A stretch of 64,000 nt of DNA from Phenylobacterium sp. (GTDB taxonomy: Bacteria; Pseudomonadota; Alphaproteobacteria; Caulobacterales; Caulobacteraceae): the NCBI RefSeq assembly GCF_016124325.1, contig NZ_WGNY01000018.1, positions 1-64,000 of the forward strand. The letters are read 5' to 3'. Of this stretch, positions 44,759-53,932 are shown piece by piece (within the stretch, counting starts at the first letter, position 1; each line of letters starts with the position of its first letter). The position numbers were made by a program, and so were the translations under genes. The notes under the pieces are model-generated. The model was not told where the DNA came from. It worked only from the letters and a program-made list of their open reading frames with translations, and searched no databases.

Positions 44759-46008
44759 CCGCCACCCTGCCGCTGGCCCTCTACGGCGCGGCCACCGGCT
44801 TCCTGGAGCCGCTTGCGCCGGCCCTGCTGCGCAGCCGGGCCCGCGAGGGCAAGGAGGACGCCACTCGCCTGCCCGAACGCCTGGGGCGCGCCTCGACGCC
44901 GCGCCCCGATGGCCCGGTGGCCTGGCTTCACGGCGTCAGCGTCGGCGAGACCGTCTCGCTGCTGCCCCTGGTCGAAGCGCTGCGCGCCCGCCGACCCGAC
45001 CTGACGCTCCTCGTCACCTCCGGAACGGTGACCGCGGCTGCCATGATGGCCCGGCGGCTGCCGCTCGGCGTGATCCACCAGTTCGCGCCCGTGGACACGC
45101 CCGGCGCCGTGCGGCGCTTCCTCGACCACTGGCGGCCGGGGCTCGCGATCTTCGTCGAGAGCGAGCTGTGGCCGAACCTGATCCTCTCGGCCAAGCGCTC
45201 CGGCGTGCGGCTGGCGCTCGCCTCCGCCCGGATCACCGAGGCCAGCGCCGCGCGCTGGCGCCGCTGGCCGGCGACCGCCCGCGCGATCCTGCGGGCCTTC
45301 GACCTCGTGCTGCCGCAGGACGCCGCCGCGGCAGGACGCCTGGAGGCGCTCGGCGCGCGGCCCGGCGCAACGCTCAATCTCAAGCTCGTGGGCGAACCCT
45401 TGCCGGCCGACCCCGCCGAGCTCGAACGCCTGCGGACGGCGGTGGCCAGTCGCAAGGTGGTGCTGGCGGCCAGCACCCACGCCGGCGAAGAGGCGCTCGT
45501 CGTCGAGGCGTTCCGGGCGGCGGTGAGCGATCCGGACGAAGCCCTCCTGATCCTCGCGCCGCGCCATCCCGATCGCGGGCCGGATCTCGCGCGGCTGTTC
45601 GCCGCCACCCGCCGCGAGGCGGGGGAGACGCCCGGCGCAGGCGTCCACGTCGCCGACACCCTGGGCGAACTCGGCCTCTTCTTCCGCCTCGCCGACATCG
45701 TGGTGATGGGCGGCGCCTTCCTGCCGGGCGTCGGCGGGCATAATCCGCTGGAGCCGGCCCGGATCGGCCGCCCGATCCTCACCGGCCCGCACGCCTACAA
45801 TGCCGCCGACCTGTACGACGACCTGTTCGCCGAGGCCGCCGCCATCCCGGCCGCGGACGCCGAGGCCCTGGCGCGGCACATCCGCGGCCTGCTCGACAAC
45901 CCCATGATCGCGCGGCGCATGGGCGAGGCCGCGCTCGCCTACGCCCGCCGGCAGGGCGCCGCCTTCGACGCGGCCATGGCCCTGATCGACCCCCTGCTGC
46001 CGGCATGA
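44755..46008 (+). CDS. waaA: 3-deoxy-D-manno-octulosonic acid transferase
   Basis: This 417-residue GT30 enzyme has the catalytic Glu in RLPERLG (about residue 41), HGVSVGE, ESELWPNL near 133-140 and the sugar-nucleotide region GGHNPLEPA near the C-terminus. It adds Kdo to lipid IVA in the inner membrane. It starts at GTG 44755 within the CDF stop and ends overlapping lpxK by 4 bp (ATGA), so translation is tightly coupled. Confidence 0.95.
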   Translation: MTATLPLALYGAATGFLEPLAPALLRSRAREGKEDATRLPERLGRASTPRPDGPVAWLHGVSVGETVSLLPLVEALRARRPDLTLLVTSGTVTAAAMMARRLPLGVIHQFAPVDTPGAVRRFLDHWRPGLAIFVESELWPNLILSAKRSGVRLALASARITEASAARWRRWPATARAILRAFDLVLPQDAAAAGRLEALGARPGATLNLKLVGEPLPADPAELERLRTAVASRKVVLAASTHAGEEALVVEAFRAAVSDPDEALLILAPRHPDRGPDLARLFAATRREAGETPGAGVHVADTLGELGLFFRLADIVVMGGAFLPGVGGHNPLEPARIGRPILTGPHAYNAADLYDDLFAEAAAIPAADAEALARHIRGLLDNPMIARRMGEAALAYARRQGAAFDAAMALIDPLLPA

Positions 46009-46991
46009 AGCTCGCCACGCCCCGCTGGTGGTACAGCCGCGACCGCCGCATCGCTCCGGTCAGCCGCGCCCTGCTGACGCCGGTCTCGTGGATCTGGGCG
46101 GCGGCGACCGCACGGCGGATCGCGAACGGCCGGCCGTTCGACCCGGGCGTCCCCGTCGTCTGCGTGGGCAACCTCACCGTGGGCGGGGTGGGCAAGACGC
46201 CGGTCGCCCGCGAGATCGCCCGCCGGCTCGGCGCCCATGTCCTGTCGCGCGGCTACGGCGGCTCCGAGCCCGGTCCGCTACGTGTCGATCCCGCGATCCA
46301 CACCGCCAGCCAGGTTGGCGACGAACCCCTGATGCTGGCGCGCGACCTGCCGGTCTGGATCGCCCGGGACCGCGCCGCCGGCGCCCGCGCCGCCGCGGCG
46401 TCCGGCGCGAAGGCGATCGTGCTGGACGACGGCCACCAGAACCCGTCGCTTGCCAAGGCCCTGTCGCTGGTGGTGGTGGACGGGGAGACGCGCGAGGGCG
46501 AATGGCCGTTCGGGGACGGCCGGGTCTTCCCCGCCGGGCCGATGCGCGAGCCCCTGGCCGTGGGCCTCGCCCGCGCCGACGCCGCGGTGGTGCTGCTGCC
46601 GGCCGACCTGCCGTCGCCCGACCCGGAGCTGATGGCGACGCTGTCGGCCGTCCCGACCCTGGTCGCCCGGCTGGTCCCGGCCGCGCCGCCGCCGTCCGGC
46701 CCCCAGGTCGGTTTCGCGGGCGTCGGCAAGCCCTGGAAGGTGGAGCGCGCGCTTGCGGCGGCCGGCTGCCGTCTGGCCGACTTCTGGCCCTTCCCGGACC
46801 ATCACGCCTACGACGAGGCGACTCTTGCGCGCCTGTCCGACCGCGCCGCCCAGTTCGGCGCCGGCCTCGTCACCACCGAGAAGGACTGGGCGCGGCTGCC
46901 CGCGGCCTGGCGCGAACGCATCGCGCCCTGGCCGGTCCGGGCGGTCTTCGAGGACGAGGCGGCCCTGGACGCGCTGCTCGGCCGCCTCTAG
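46005..46991 (+). CDS. lpxK: Tetraacyldisaccharide 4'-kinase
   Basis: This 328-residue protein begins with the LpxK pattern and has its Walker A motif GGVGKTPV near residues 56-63. DDGHQN follows near 145, and FPDHHAYDEATL and TTEKDWARL near the end. It phosphorylates the lipid A precursor at the 4' position. It overlaps waaA by 4 bp. Its stop lies in the first copy of a 16-bp tandem duplication. Confidence 0.95.
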   Translation: MKLATPRWWYSRDRRIAPVSRALLTPVSWIWAAATARRIANGRPFDPGVPVVCVGNLTVGGVGKTPVAREIARRLGAHVLSRGYGGSEPGPLRVDPAIHTASQVGDEPLMLARDLPVWIARDRAAGARAAAASGAKAIVLDDGHQNPSLAKALSLVVVDGETREGEWPFGDGRVFPAGPMREPLAVGLARADAAVVLLPADLPSPDPELMATLSAVPTLVARLVPAAPPPSGPQVGFAGVGKPWKVERALAAAGCRLADFWPFPDHHAYDEATLARLSDRAAQFGAGLVTTEKDWARLPAAWRERIAPWPVRAVFEDEAALDALLGRL

Positions 46992-47020
46992 CTGGCCCCG
47001 GCCTTAGCTGGCCCCGGCCT
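46989..47020. repeat. 16-bp tandem duplication between convergent genes
   Basis: TAGCTGGCCCCGGCCT occurs twice head to tail (46989-47004 and 47005-47020). The first copy gives the lpxK TAG. The junction gives the TAA of the minus-strand phosphotransferase gene. With one copy removed, both genes would end in a shared CTAG. Confidence 0.9.
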
Positions 47021-48080
47021 TCTGGGCGAACTTCCAGCTCGCCTCGGCCAGGCCGACGACCCGGTCGGCCTGCTGCGCGGCGTGCGGACTGTTGGCCGTG
47101 CCGTCGCGCACGCGGCCCACGATGCCCTGCAGGATGCCGGCCAGGCGGAAGGCGTTGTAGCTGTAGAACCAGTAGAGGTCGTGCAGGCCCGAGCGGCCGG
47201 TCAGGCTGCAGTAGTACTCTACCGCCTCTTCCTGTGTGGGAATGCCGTGGGCCTTGAGGTCGGGGATCGTCGAGATCGAGCCGTTGACCCAGTTCATCAG
47301 CAGGTAGGTGAAGTCGGCCAGCGGCTCGCCCAGGGTGCCGAGCTCCCAGTCGAGCACCGCCACCACGCGCGGCTCGGTCGGGTGGAAGATCATGTTGTCC
47401 AACCGGTAGTCGCCGTGGACGATCGAGGTCCGCTCCTGCTCGGGCACGGTCTTGGGCAGCCACTCGATCAGCCGCTCCATCTCCGGGATGAGCTGGGTCT
47501 CGGAGGCCTTGTACTGCTTGGTCCAGCGGTCGACCTGACGGGCCATGTAGTTGCCCGGCCGGCCGTAGTCCTCGAGTCCGATCTTGGCGTAGTCGGTGTT
47601 GTGGAGATCGGCGAGGGTCTTGATCTTCGAGAGGAAGATCGCCTTGCGCTCGGCCGGCTCGCAGGCCGGCAAGGACTGGTCCCAGAAGATCCGGCCCTCG
47701 ACCATGTCCATCACGTAGAACCAGGTGCCGATGACGCCCTCGTCGAGGCACAGGCCGTAGGTCTTGGCCACCGGGAAGCCGGTGGTCCCCAGCGCCGTGA
47801 TCACCTTGTACTCGCGGTCCACCGCGTGCGCCGAGGGCAGCAGCTTGCCCGGCGGCTTGCGGCGCATGACGTACTTCTTGCCGGGCGTGATGAGCTGATA
47901 GGTCGGGTTCGACTGGCCGCCCTTGAACTGGCGCACCTCCAGCGGCCCGGCGTAGCCCTCCACATTGGCCTTCATCCAGGCCTCGAGCGCCGCCTCGTCG
48001 AACCTGTGGGTCTCGGCGACGGCCTTGGTGCCGGTGTTGAGCTGTTCGCGTTCCTGTTCCGCGGTGGCCGCTTCCGACAT
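47004..48080 (-). CDS. Aminoglycoside-phosphotransferase-fold family protein (ACAD10-like)
   Basis: This 358-residue protein has an APH/choline kinase fold with catalytic VHGDYRLDN and metal-binding LDWELGTLG. The N-terminal nucleotide region reads FKGGQSNPTY. Such proteins often occur near acyl-CoA dehydrogenases, and eukaryotic ACAD10/11 carry the same domain. In recent work on these enzymes it phosphorylates hydroxy acyl-CoA, but the role here is unproven. Antibiotic resistance is not implied. The ATG at 48080 follows GAGGGAA. Confidence 0.85.
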   Translation of the reverse strand: MSEAATAEQEREQLNTGTKAVAETHRFDEAALEAWMKANVEGYAGPLEVRQFKGGQSNPTYQLITPGKKYVMRRKPPGKLLPSAHAVDREYKVITALGTTGFPVAKTYGLCLDEGVIGTWFYVMDMVEGRIFWDQSLPACEPAERKAIFLSKIKTLADLHNTDYAKIGLEDYGRPGNYMARQVDRWTKQYKASETQLIPEMERLIEWLPKTVPEQERTSIVHGDYRLDNMIFHPTEPRVVAVLDWELGTLGEPLADFTYLLMNWVNGSISTIPDLKAHGIPTQEEAVEYYCSLTGRSGLHDLYWFYSYNAFRLAGILQGIVGRVRDGTANSPHAAQQADRVVGLAEASWKFAQKAGAS

Positions 48081-48196
48081 GGGGTTCCCTCGATCCTCGT
48101 ACGCTTGTTTGAACCCTTTTACCGAGGGGCCGGCGCCGGGAGCAAGGCGAGACCGCAATGCTTGACGACATCGCATGCGGCCCGCACAGGCGGGGC

Positions 48197-48634
48197 ATGG
48201 TCGAGGACATCACCTCCATCATCGAGATCGCGGCTCCGCGCGACCGGGTCTGGCGCGCGCTTTCCGAGCCGGCGCTGGTGGTCGAGTGGATGGGCTGCCT
48301 GCGGTTCGAGGCCCTGCCGGGCCACATCTTCTACCTCCAGCCCGACCGGGCGCGCCGCGACGCGGGCGACGTGACCGACGCGATCGCCTGCCGGATCGAG
48401 GCGCTGGATCCGCCCCGCCGGCTGTCGTTCAGCTGGGGCTTCCCGGACATCCCCGACACCTGGGTCGACATCCGCCTGCGCCGCATACCCGGCGGCACCT
48501 ATGTGCGCCTCGTCCATTCCGGCTGGAGCCAGTTCGACGACCACGAGACGGAGGACGTGCGGGGCGGCCTGGGCCATGCCTGGCACAGCGTGGCTCTCCC
48601 CGCGCTGCGCGCCGTCGCCGAAAGCCTAGCTTAG
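48197..48634 (+). CDS. SRPBCC/AHSA1-domain protein
   Basis: This 145-residue protein has the Bet v1-like SRPBCC pattern: SIIEIAAPRDRVWRALSEP at the start, the central SFSWGFPDIPDTWVDI and VRLVHSGW. AHSA1-like proteins bind hydrophobic ligands; the ligand is unknown. The ATG at 48197 begins the domain; ATG 48158 is an alternative. Its last 9 bp overlap the purD end on the opposite strand. Confidence 0.82.
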   Translation: MVEDITSIIEIAAPRDRVWRALSEPALVVEWMGCLRFEALPGHIFYLQPDRARRDAGDVTDAIACRIEALDPPRRLSFSWGFPDIPDTWVDIRLRRIPGGTYVRLVHSGWSQFDDHETEDVRGGLGHAWHSVALPALRAVAESLA

Positions 48635-49894
48635 CGCGCGCCAGCCGATGTCGGTGCGGCAGAAGCCGTCCGGGAAGTCGATCCTGGCGATCGCGGCATA
48701 GGCCTTGTCGCGCGCGGCCTTGAGCGTCGCCCCTCGCGCGCAGACGTTCAGCACCCGGCCGCCGGCGGCCCGCAGAGTCCCGTCGGCGTCGCGCCGCGTG
48801 CCCGCATGGAAGACCACGACGTCGGGTCCGAAGTCCGAATCGGCCCCGCGGATCTCCCCGCCCGCGGCCGGCTTGTCGGGATAGCCCCTGGCCGCCAGCA
48901 CCACGCAGATCGCCGCCTCATCGCGCCACGCCGGCTGGGGCATCTCGGCCAGGCGGCCCTTCGCGCAGGCCTCCAGGTAGGGAACGAGGTCGCTCTCCAG
49001 GCGCAGCATCAGCACCTGGCACTCGGGATCGCCGAAACGGACGTTGAATTCCACCAGCTTCGGCCCCGCCTTGGTGGCCATCAGCTCCACGAACAGCGCG
49101 CCGCGATAGGGCGCGCCCTCCTCCGCGACACCGGCGAAGGTCGGCTCGACGAGCCGCTCGCGCACCTGCTCGACAAGTTGCGGCGTGAAGACGGGCGCGG
49201 GCGAGTAGGTTCCCATGCCGCCGGTGTTCGGTCCCTGCTCGCCGTCGAACGCGCGCTTGTGGTCCTGGGCCCAGCCGAACAGCATCGAGTCCCTGCCGTC
49301 GCACAGGGCGAACAGCGAGCCGATCTCGCCCTCCAGGAACTCCTCGATCACCACCCGGGCGCCGGCGGCGCCGAACCTCCCGCCGAAGGCGTCGTCGATC
49401 GCCGCCTCGGCCTCGGCGCGCTCCGGCGCGATGACCACGCCCTTTCCGGCCGCCAGGCCATCGGCCTTGATCACATAGGGCGGCGAGAACCCGTCGAGCG
49501 CGGCCCTTGCCTGTTCGGCGCTGTCGCAGATCGCATATGCCGAGGTGGGCAGGCCGTGGCGGTCGGCGAACGCCTTGGTGAAGGCCTTGGACGATTCCAG
49601 CTGTCCCGCCTGCGCCGTCGGCCCGAAACAGGCGATGCCGGCGGCGGCCACCGCGTCGCCCAGGCCTGCGGCGACCGATGATTCCGGACCGATGACGACC
49701 AGGTCGGCCGCGATCTCCCGCGCCAGCGCCACCAGACCCTCCACGTCGGTGGCGGACACCGGACGCAGCTCGCACTGGGCCGCCATGCCCGGATTGCCCG
49801 GCGCGGCGACGAGCCGCCGTACGCGCGGCGAGGCGGCGATCTTCCAGGCCAGCGCGTGCTCGCGCCCGCCGGAGCCCACAAGCAGGATGTTCAT
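48626..49894 (-). CDS. purD: Phosphoribosylamine-glycine ligase
   Basis: This 422-residue ATP-grasp enzyme begins MNILLVGSGGREHALAW, the classic PurD start. It has the family's GPNTGGMGTYSPAP and RFGDPECQ segments. It makes glycinamide ribonucleotide in purine synthesis. The ATG at 49894 is the family start; upstream in-frame sequence to 49921 is not needed. It is divergent from the kinase gene. Confidence 0.97.
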   Translation of the reverse strand: MNILLVGSGGREHALAWKIAASPRVRRLVAAPGNPGMAAQCELRPVSATDVEGLVALAREIAADLVVIGPESSVAAGLGDAVAAAGIACFGPTAQAGQLESSKAFTKAFADRHGLPTSAYAICDSAEQARAALDGFSPPYVIKADGLAAGKGVVIAPERAEAEAAIDDAFGGRFGAAGARVVIEEFLEGEIGSLFALCDGRDSMLFGWAQDHKRAFDGEQGPNTGGMGTYSPAPVFTPQLVEQVRERLVEPTFAGVAEEGAPYRGALFVELMATKAGPKLVEFNVRFGDPECQVLMLRLESDLVPYLEACAKGRLAEMPQPAWRDEAAICVVLAARGYPDKPAAGGEIRGADSDFGPDVVVFHAGTRRDADGTLRAAGGRVLNVCARGATLKAARDKAYAAIARIDFPDGFCRTDIGWRALS

Positions 49895-50090
49895 GACGCC
49901 GCGCTTTGGCGTGGCCGCCACGTCCGGTCAAGAGACCGTGGCCCCGTCGGCCGCGACGCCGAGCGACCACGGGGTTTCCGCATGGCCACCAATCAGGGTA
50001 TCGCGTTCGCCGACCGGCGACGTCAGGTCGCAACCCCCTCGGCGCCGTCCTGCGGTACTGTAAGGGGGCAGGCCTGCTTCGGGAGGCGGT

Positions 50091-50762
50091 ATGGCCGACG
50101 CAGACGAGAACGATCCGGGCTTGGCGCTCGAGCGCCAGGCCGCACGTCACCGCGAGATCGAGCACAGGGTGAAGAACACCCTGCAACTCATCTCGTCGAT
50201 AGTCCTGTTGCAGGGACGCCGCGCCGAGGACGAAGCCGCCCGCGGCGCGCTCAAGGCGATCCAGCAGCGCGTGGCCGCGGTCAGCGTCGCTCACCGGCAC
50301 GTGACCTGGGACGACGACGCCGAACAGGTGGAGCTGGCGTCCCTGATCCGCGAGATCGTGGGTGATCTGGCCACCTCGGCGGGCCGCGAGGGCGTGACGA
50401 TCGACCTCGACCTCGAGACGTTGAGCATCCCGGGACGCCAGGGCGCGCCGATCGCCCTGCTCGTCTGCGAGCTTGTGAGCAATGCGCTGCGCCACGCCTA
50501 TCCCGAGGGACGCGATGGCCGCATTCGGGTCGTTTTGCGACGAACGTCTCAGGGCGTGGAATTGGCGGTGTCCGACAAGGGCGTGGGCATGGACCCGGCC
50601 GCCGGATCGAAGGGCTTCGGCTTGACCGTCGCCCAGCTCATGGCCCAGCAGTTGCGCGGCAAGCTCGTGACCGAGGCGGATCCGCCCGGCGTGCGCCTCT
50701 CCGTGCTGCTCCCAGCCGAGGACGTCTCTTCCAGCTCGCGCTCGGCCATGCCGCCATACTAG
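50091..50762 (+). CDS. Sensor-less histidine kinase, HisKA_2 type
   Basis: This 223-residue protein is almost only a kinase core. The phosphoacceptor His is in EIEHRVKNTLQLISS (about 24), the N-box in LVCELVSNALRHAY and the G1-like region in VSDKGVGMD. HisKA_2 cores are found in general-stress-response kinases of alphaproteobacteria. No sensor or membrane domain is present, so another protein may provide the signal. The ATG at 50091 follows GGGAGG. A TPR-OGT gene starts 60 bp downstream. Confidence 0.88.
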   Translation: MADADENDPGLALERQAARHREIEHRVKNTLQLISSIVLLQGRRAEDEAARGALKAIQQRVAAVSVAHRHVTWDDDAEQVELASLIREIVGDLATSAGREGVTIDLDLETLSIPGRQGAPIALLVCELVSNALRHAYPEGRDGRIRVVLRRTSQGVELAVSDKGVGMDPAAGSKGFGLTVAQLMAQQLRGKLVTEADPPGVRLSVLLPAEDVSSSSRSAMPPY

Positions 50763-50821
50763 CCAGCCAGAGCCCAGAGCCTTAAGTCGTGGTTCCGAAG
50801 TCTGGACTCGAAGGACCTGGA

Positions 50822-53131
50822 ATGAGCGATCGGCTTTCCGCTGCACAAGCGGCTCTGAATGCAGGGCGGCGCGACGAGGCGATCGAACAATTGATCGCCG
50901 CCGTCACGGAGCAGCCCGCCCGCACAGTGCAGGTCTATCGCGTTCTGATCACTCACCTCCACGGCGCCAAGCGATACGCCGAGGGTGCGGAATTCGCCGC
51001 CAAGGGCCTCGAGCTCTACCCTCAGGACTTTGACCTGCTCAACACGTACGGCGTGCACCTGCGCAGGTTGAAGCGCTATCCCGAAGCCGTCGCGACGCTC
51101 GAGCGCGCCCTGAAGGTGCGGCCCAACGACCGGGGCGCGGCCAACAATCTTGGAAACGTCCTGCTCGACAAGGGGGATGGCGCGCGCGCCGAGAAGATGT
51201 TCGCCAAGCTGGCGCGGCTCGACCCCCGCAATCCCGAGTTCCAGCGCCAGCTCGGGCGGGCGCTGTTGAACCAGGGCAAGCTCGAGCCCGCGCTCGTGCG
51301 CTTGCGCAGCGCCGTGGCGCTGAAGCGCGACTTCCAGGACGCCTGGCTCGACATGGCCGGCGCCTTGGTGGAACGCCATCAGCAGGCCGATGCCATCGCG
51401 CTCCTGGACAAGGCCCTGGAAGCTTGTCCGGACTCCCCGCGGCTCCTCGAGGCGCGATCTGTCGCCATCCGCCAATCGGGGCAGATCGGTGAGGCCGAAG
51501 CCTATCTGCAGAAGCTGCTCGAGACGCACGCCGACCAGGCCTGGCTGCACTATCAGCTCGGCACGACCATCAGCGACCGCGACCGGGTGCGCGGCAACGT
51601 GCATATGCGCAAGGCGGTCGAGCTCGCGCCGGACAACCTGGATTACATCATGGCGCTCATCGAGAGCCTCGAGCGCACCCGCACCGGCGTAGAGGGCGAC
51701 AACATCGAAGAGGCCTATGCGCTTTCGGTGAAGGCCCTGGAGCGCAAGGCGGAGTTCACGCCCGCCCACAGCAAGATCGTGCGCGAGGTTTTCCAACGCG
51801 TGCTCGACTACGAGCGGATGGAGGCGGTCGGCGATTTCGTCACGCTGGGACGCATCTGGGCCAGCACCGGACGGCATACGGCGCTCCTCAAGCAATTGGC
51901 GGGGGTGCGTAGCGACGCGGACCGCGCCGAATTGCTTGAGCAGCACCGGATCTGGGGGCGGGCGGCGGAGAAGAAGGCGGCGGCGTCGCCCATCGTCCGG
52001 TCCCGGCGAACCTCTCCGGAGGGCAAGATCCGACTGGGCTTCATGTCGTCGGACTTGCGGGGGCACCCCGTCGGCTATTTTGCGCTGCCGCTCTTCGATC
52101 ACATGGACCGGGACCGGTTCGAAGTCTTCGTCTATTCCTATTATCAGGGCTACGAGGACGAGCTTCAGAAGCACATCACCAAGCAGGTGACCGCCTACCG
52201 CTGGTGGCGGGATACGACACCGCGCGAAGCCGCCCAGAGGATCGCCGACGACCAGATCGATCTGCTGATCGAACTCGGCGGCTCCACCCACATGAACAAG
52301 CTCGATGTCATGGCCTATAGGCCGGCGGCGCGTCAGGCGAGCTGGCTCGGCTATCCGCATTCGGCCGGCCTGGAGACAATCGACTACCTGGTCCTCGATC
52401 CATACGTGAAGCCGGAGCGTCCGGAGCTCATGATCGAGACGCCGATGCTGATGCCCTCAAGCTGGATCGCGCTCGGCAAACTCGCGTTTCCCGACAGCCA
52501 TGTCATTGAAGCTAGCGCGCCGTTCGAGCGGCGCGGCTACATCACCTTCGGGACCGCAAACAACACCTACAAGTACACGGCCGAGGCGCTCGAAAGCTGG
52601 GCGCGGGTCGTCGCCGCCGTGCCGGACTCGCGCTTCGCCTTCATTCGACCGGAGGGTCTGTCCGTGACCTTCCGCAACAATGTCGCGCGGTTGTTCGCCA
52701 AGGCCGGCGTGAGCCGTGACCGCATCGAATGGGTCGCCGTCCGGGGGGCCCACATGCAGCACTACAACAAGATCGACGTGGCGCTCGACACGTTCCCCCA
52801 GACCGGTGGGACCACCACCTGCGAGGCGCTCTGGATGGGCGTTCCAACGGTCAGCCTTGTCGGCCCGACCATATTCGAGCGCCTGAGCTACTCCATCCTG
52901 ACGAATGCCGGCCTTGGCGATCTGTGCGCCCACAGTGTCGCCGAGTTCGAGGCCAAAGCCGTCGCGCTGGCCCACGACCGAGACCGGATCGCGGCCCTGC
53001 GCGGAACGTTGCGCGATCAGCTCAAGGCCAGCCCGCTCGGACGCACCGAGGACTTCGCCCGGGACTTCTACGACATGGTGGCCACCACCCTCGCGGCGCC
53101 CGAGAAGCGCGCCGCGGCTGTGCGCGCCTAA
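50822..53131 (+). CDS. TPR-containing O-GlcNAc-transferase-type glycosyltransferase (GT41)
   Basis: This 769-residue protein has about six TPR repeats (residues about 5-290) and then an OGT-like GT41 catalytic region (about 400-760). The catalytic region includes GHPVGYF, YRPAARQASWLGYPHSAGLETIDY and DTFPQTGGTTTCEALWMGVPTVSL. Bacterial members modify proteins; in Caulobacter a related TPR enzyme modifies flagellin. Here it lies near an RTX surface-protein gene and a sugar operon, so a surface protein could be the target. That is inference. The ATG at 50822 follows AAGGACC. Confidence 0.9.
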   Translation: MSDRLSAAQAALNAGRRDEAIEQLIAAVTEQPARTVQVYRVLITHLHGAKRYAEGAEFAAKGLELYPQDFDLLNTYGVHLRRLKRYPEAVATLERALKVRPNDRGAANNLGNVLLDKGDGARAEKMFAKLARLDPRNPEFQRQLGRALLNQGKLEPALVRLRSAVALKRDFQDAWLDMAGALVERHQQADAIALLDKALEACPDSPRLLEARSVAIRQSGQIGEAEAYLQKLLETHADQAWLHYQLGTTISDRDRVRGNVHMRKAVELAPDNLDYIMALIESLERTRTGVEGDNIEEAYALSVKALERKAEFTPAHSKIVREVFQRVLDYERMEAVGDFVTLGRIWASTGRHTALLKQLAGVRSDADRAELLEQHRIWGRAAEKKAAASPIVRSRRTSPEGKIRLGFMSSDLRGHPVGYFALPLFDHMDRDRFEVFVYSYYQGYEDELQKHITKQVTAYRWWRDTTPREAAQRIADDQIDLLIELGGSTHMNKLDVMAYRPAARQASWLGYPHSAGLETIDYLVLDPYVKPERPELMIETPMLMPSSWIALGKLAFPDSHVIEASAPFERRGYITFGTANNTYKYTAEALESWARVVAAVPDSRFAFIRPEGLSVTFRNNVARLFAKAGVSRDRIEWVAVRGAHMQHYNKIDVALDTFPQTGGTTTCEALWMGVPTVSLVGPTIFERLSYSILTNAGLGDLCAHSVAEFEAKAVALAHDRDRIAALRGTLRDQLKASPLGRTEDFARDFYDMVATTLAAPEKRAAAVRA

Positions 53132-53928
53132 AGCGATCGAAGGTAGGCGCGCACCACCTCTCTTGCAGGCCTCGGACTTATGCCGAGTTCGCGAAGCCTT
53201 TCGATGCGCACCTTCACGGCCGGCTGCGGCGACGCCGCGCCGGTGAACCGAACGCGCCACCCCTCCTCGCCGAAGACCTCCGCGATCTCGCGATTGGTCG
53301 TGCAATCGCCAGACGCCACATTGACGATGGCGTTGAGATCGCTGTCGACAAGGGTTCGCAGGGCTCGCGTCACATCGTCGATGTGCACATAGTCTCGCGC
53401 CTCGTCGGGCGTGGAGGCGACCTCGAGGGTCCGCGCCTGGCGCGCGCTCAGGAGCCATTCGGAAAGAAATCCGGTGTCGCCCTCCTGCGAGCCGAACACA
53501 TACGAAAGGCGCGCGGCGCAGGCGCGCCCATCCGATCGGCAAAGCGCGAGGTTCTCGCCCAGCGCCTTGGACAGCTCGTAGAGTTGCTCTCCATCGCCCG
53601 GATTGAGGGACAATGCGGCGTCCTCGCGACCTTCGGCCGCCCCGGTCGTCTGATAGGCGCGGGTGGACGACAGATAGACAAGACGCTCAAAGCGCCCGGC
53701 TTCCAGGATTCTCGAAAGCAGCCCGACGTGCGCTTCGACCGCCGCGAAGGGCCGGACCCGATAGTCGCCCGTCAGGCCCGCGCAGTAGATCACGCGCCCC
53801 AGATCGACGGGCAGATCATAGTCGTGGCTCCGAACCGGGGCATGCACCTCGGCGCCGGCGGACTTGAGTGCGCGCACAAGGTGGGAGCCCACGAAGCCGC
53901 CCGCGCCGATCACCGTGTAGCGCACCAT
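53128..53928 (-). CDS. NAD(P)-dependent epimerase/dehydratase-family sugar reductase
   Basis: This 266-residue short-chain dehydrogenase has the NAD motif GAGGFVGSHL at residues 8-17, active-site Ser in YLSSTRAY and YELSK (YxxxK). It ends a minus-strand sugar operon. The likely role is reduction of a 4-keto group to give the final NDP-sugar, because the preceding genes make a keto-sugar. Specificity is unknown. The start is 4 bp after the acyltransferase gene; its stop overlaps the OGT stop by 4 bp. Confidence 0.85.
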   Translation of the reverse strand: MVRYTVIGAGGFVGSHLVRALKSAGAEVHAPVRSHDYDLPVDLGRVIYCAGLTGDYRVRPFAAVEAHVGLLSRILEAGRFERLVYLSSTRAYQTTGAAEGREDAALSLNPGDGEQLYELSKALGENLALCRSDGRACAARLSYVFGSQEGDTGFLSEWLLSARQARTLEVASTPDEARDYVHIDDVTRALRTLVDSDLNAIVNVASGDCTTNREIAEVFGEEGWRVRFTGAASPQPAVKVRIERLRELGISPRPAREVVRAYLRSL

Positions 53929-53932
53929 CGCC

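Noticed and set aside
47004..48080. An aminoglycoside resistance gene
   Set aside because: The fold is APH-like, but sequence blocks match the ACAD10-type housekeeping group, and nothing indicates a mobile or resistance context.
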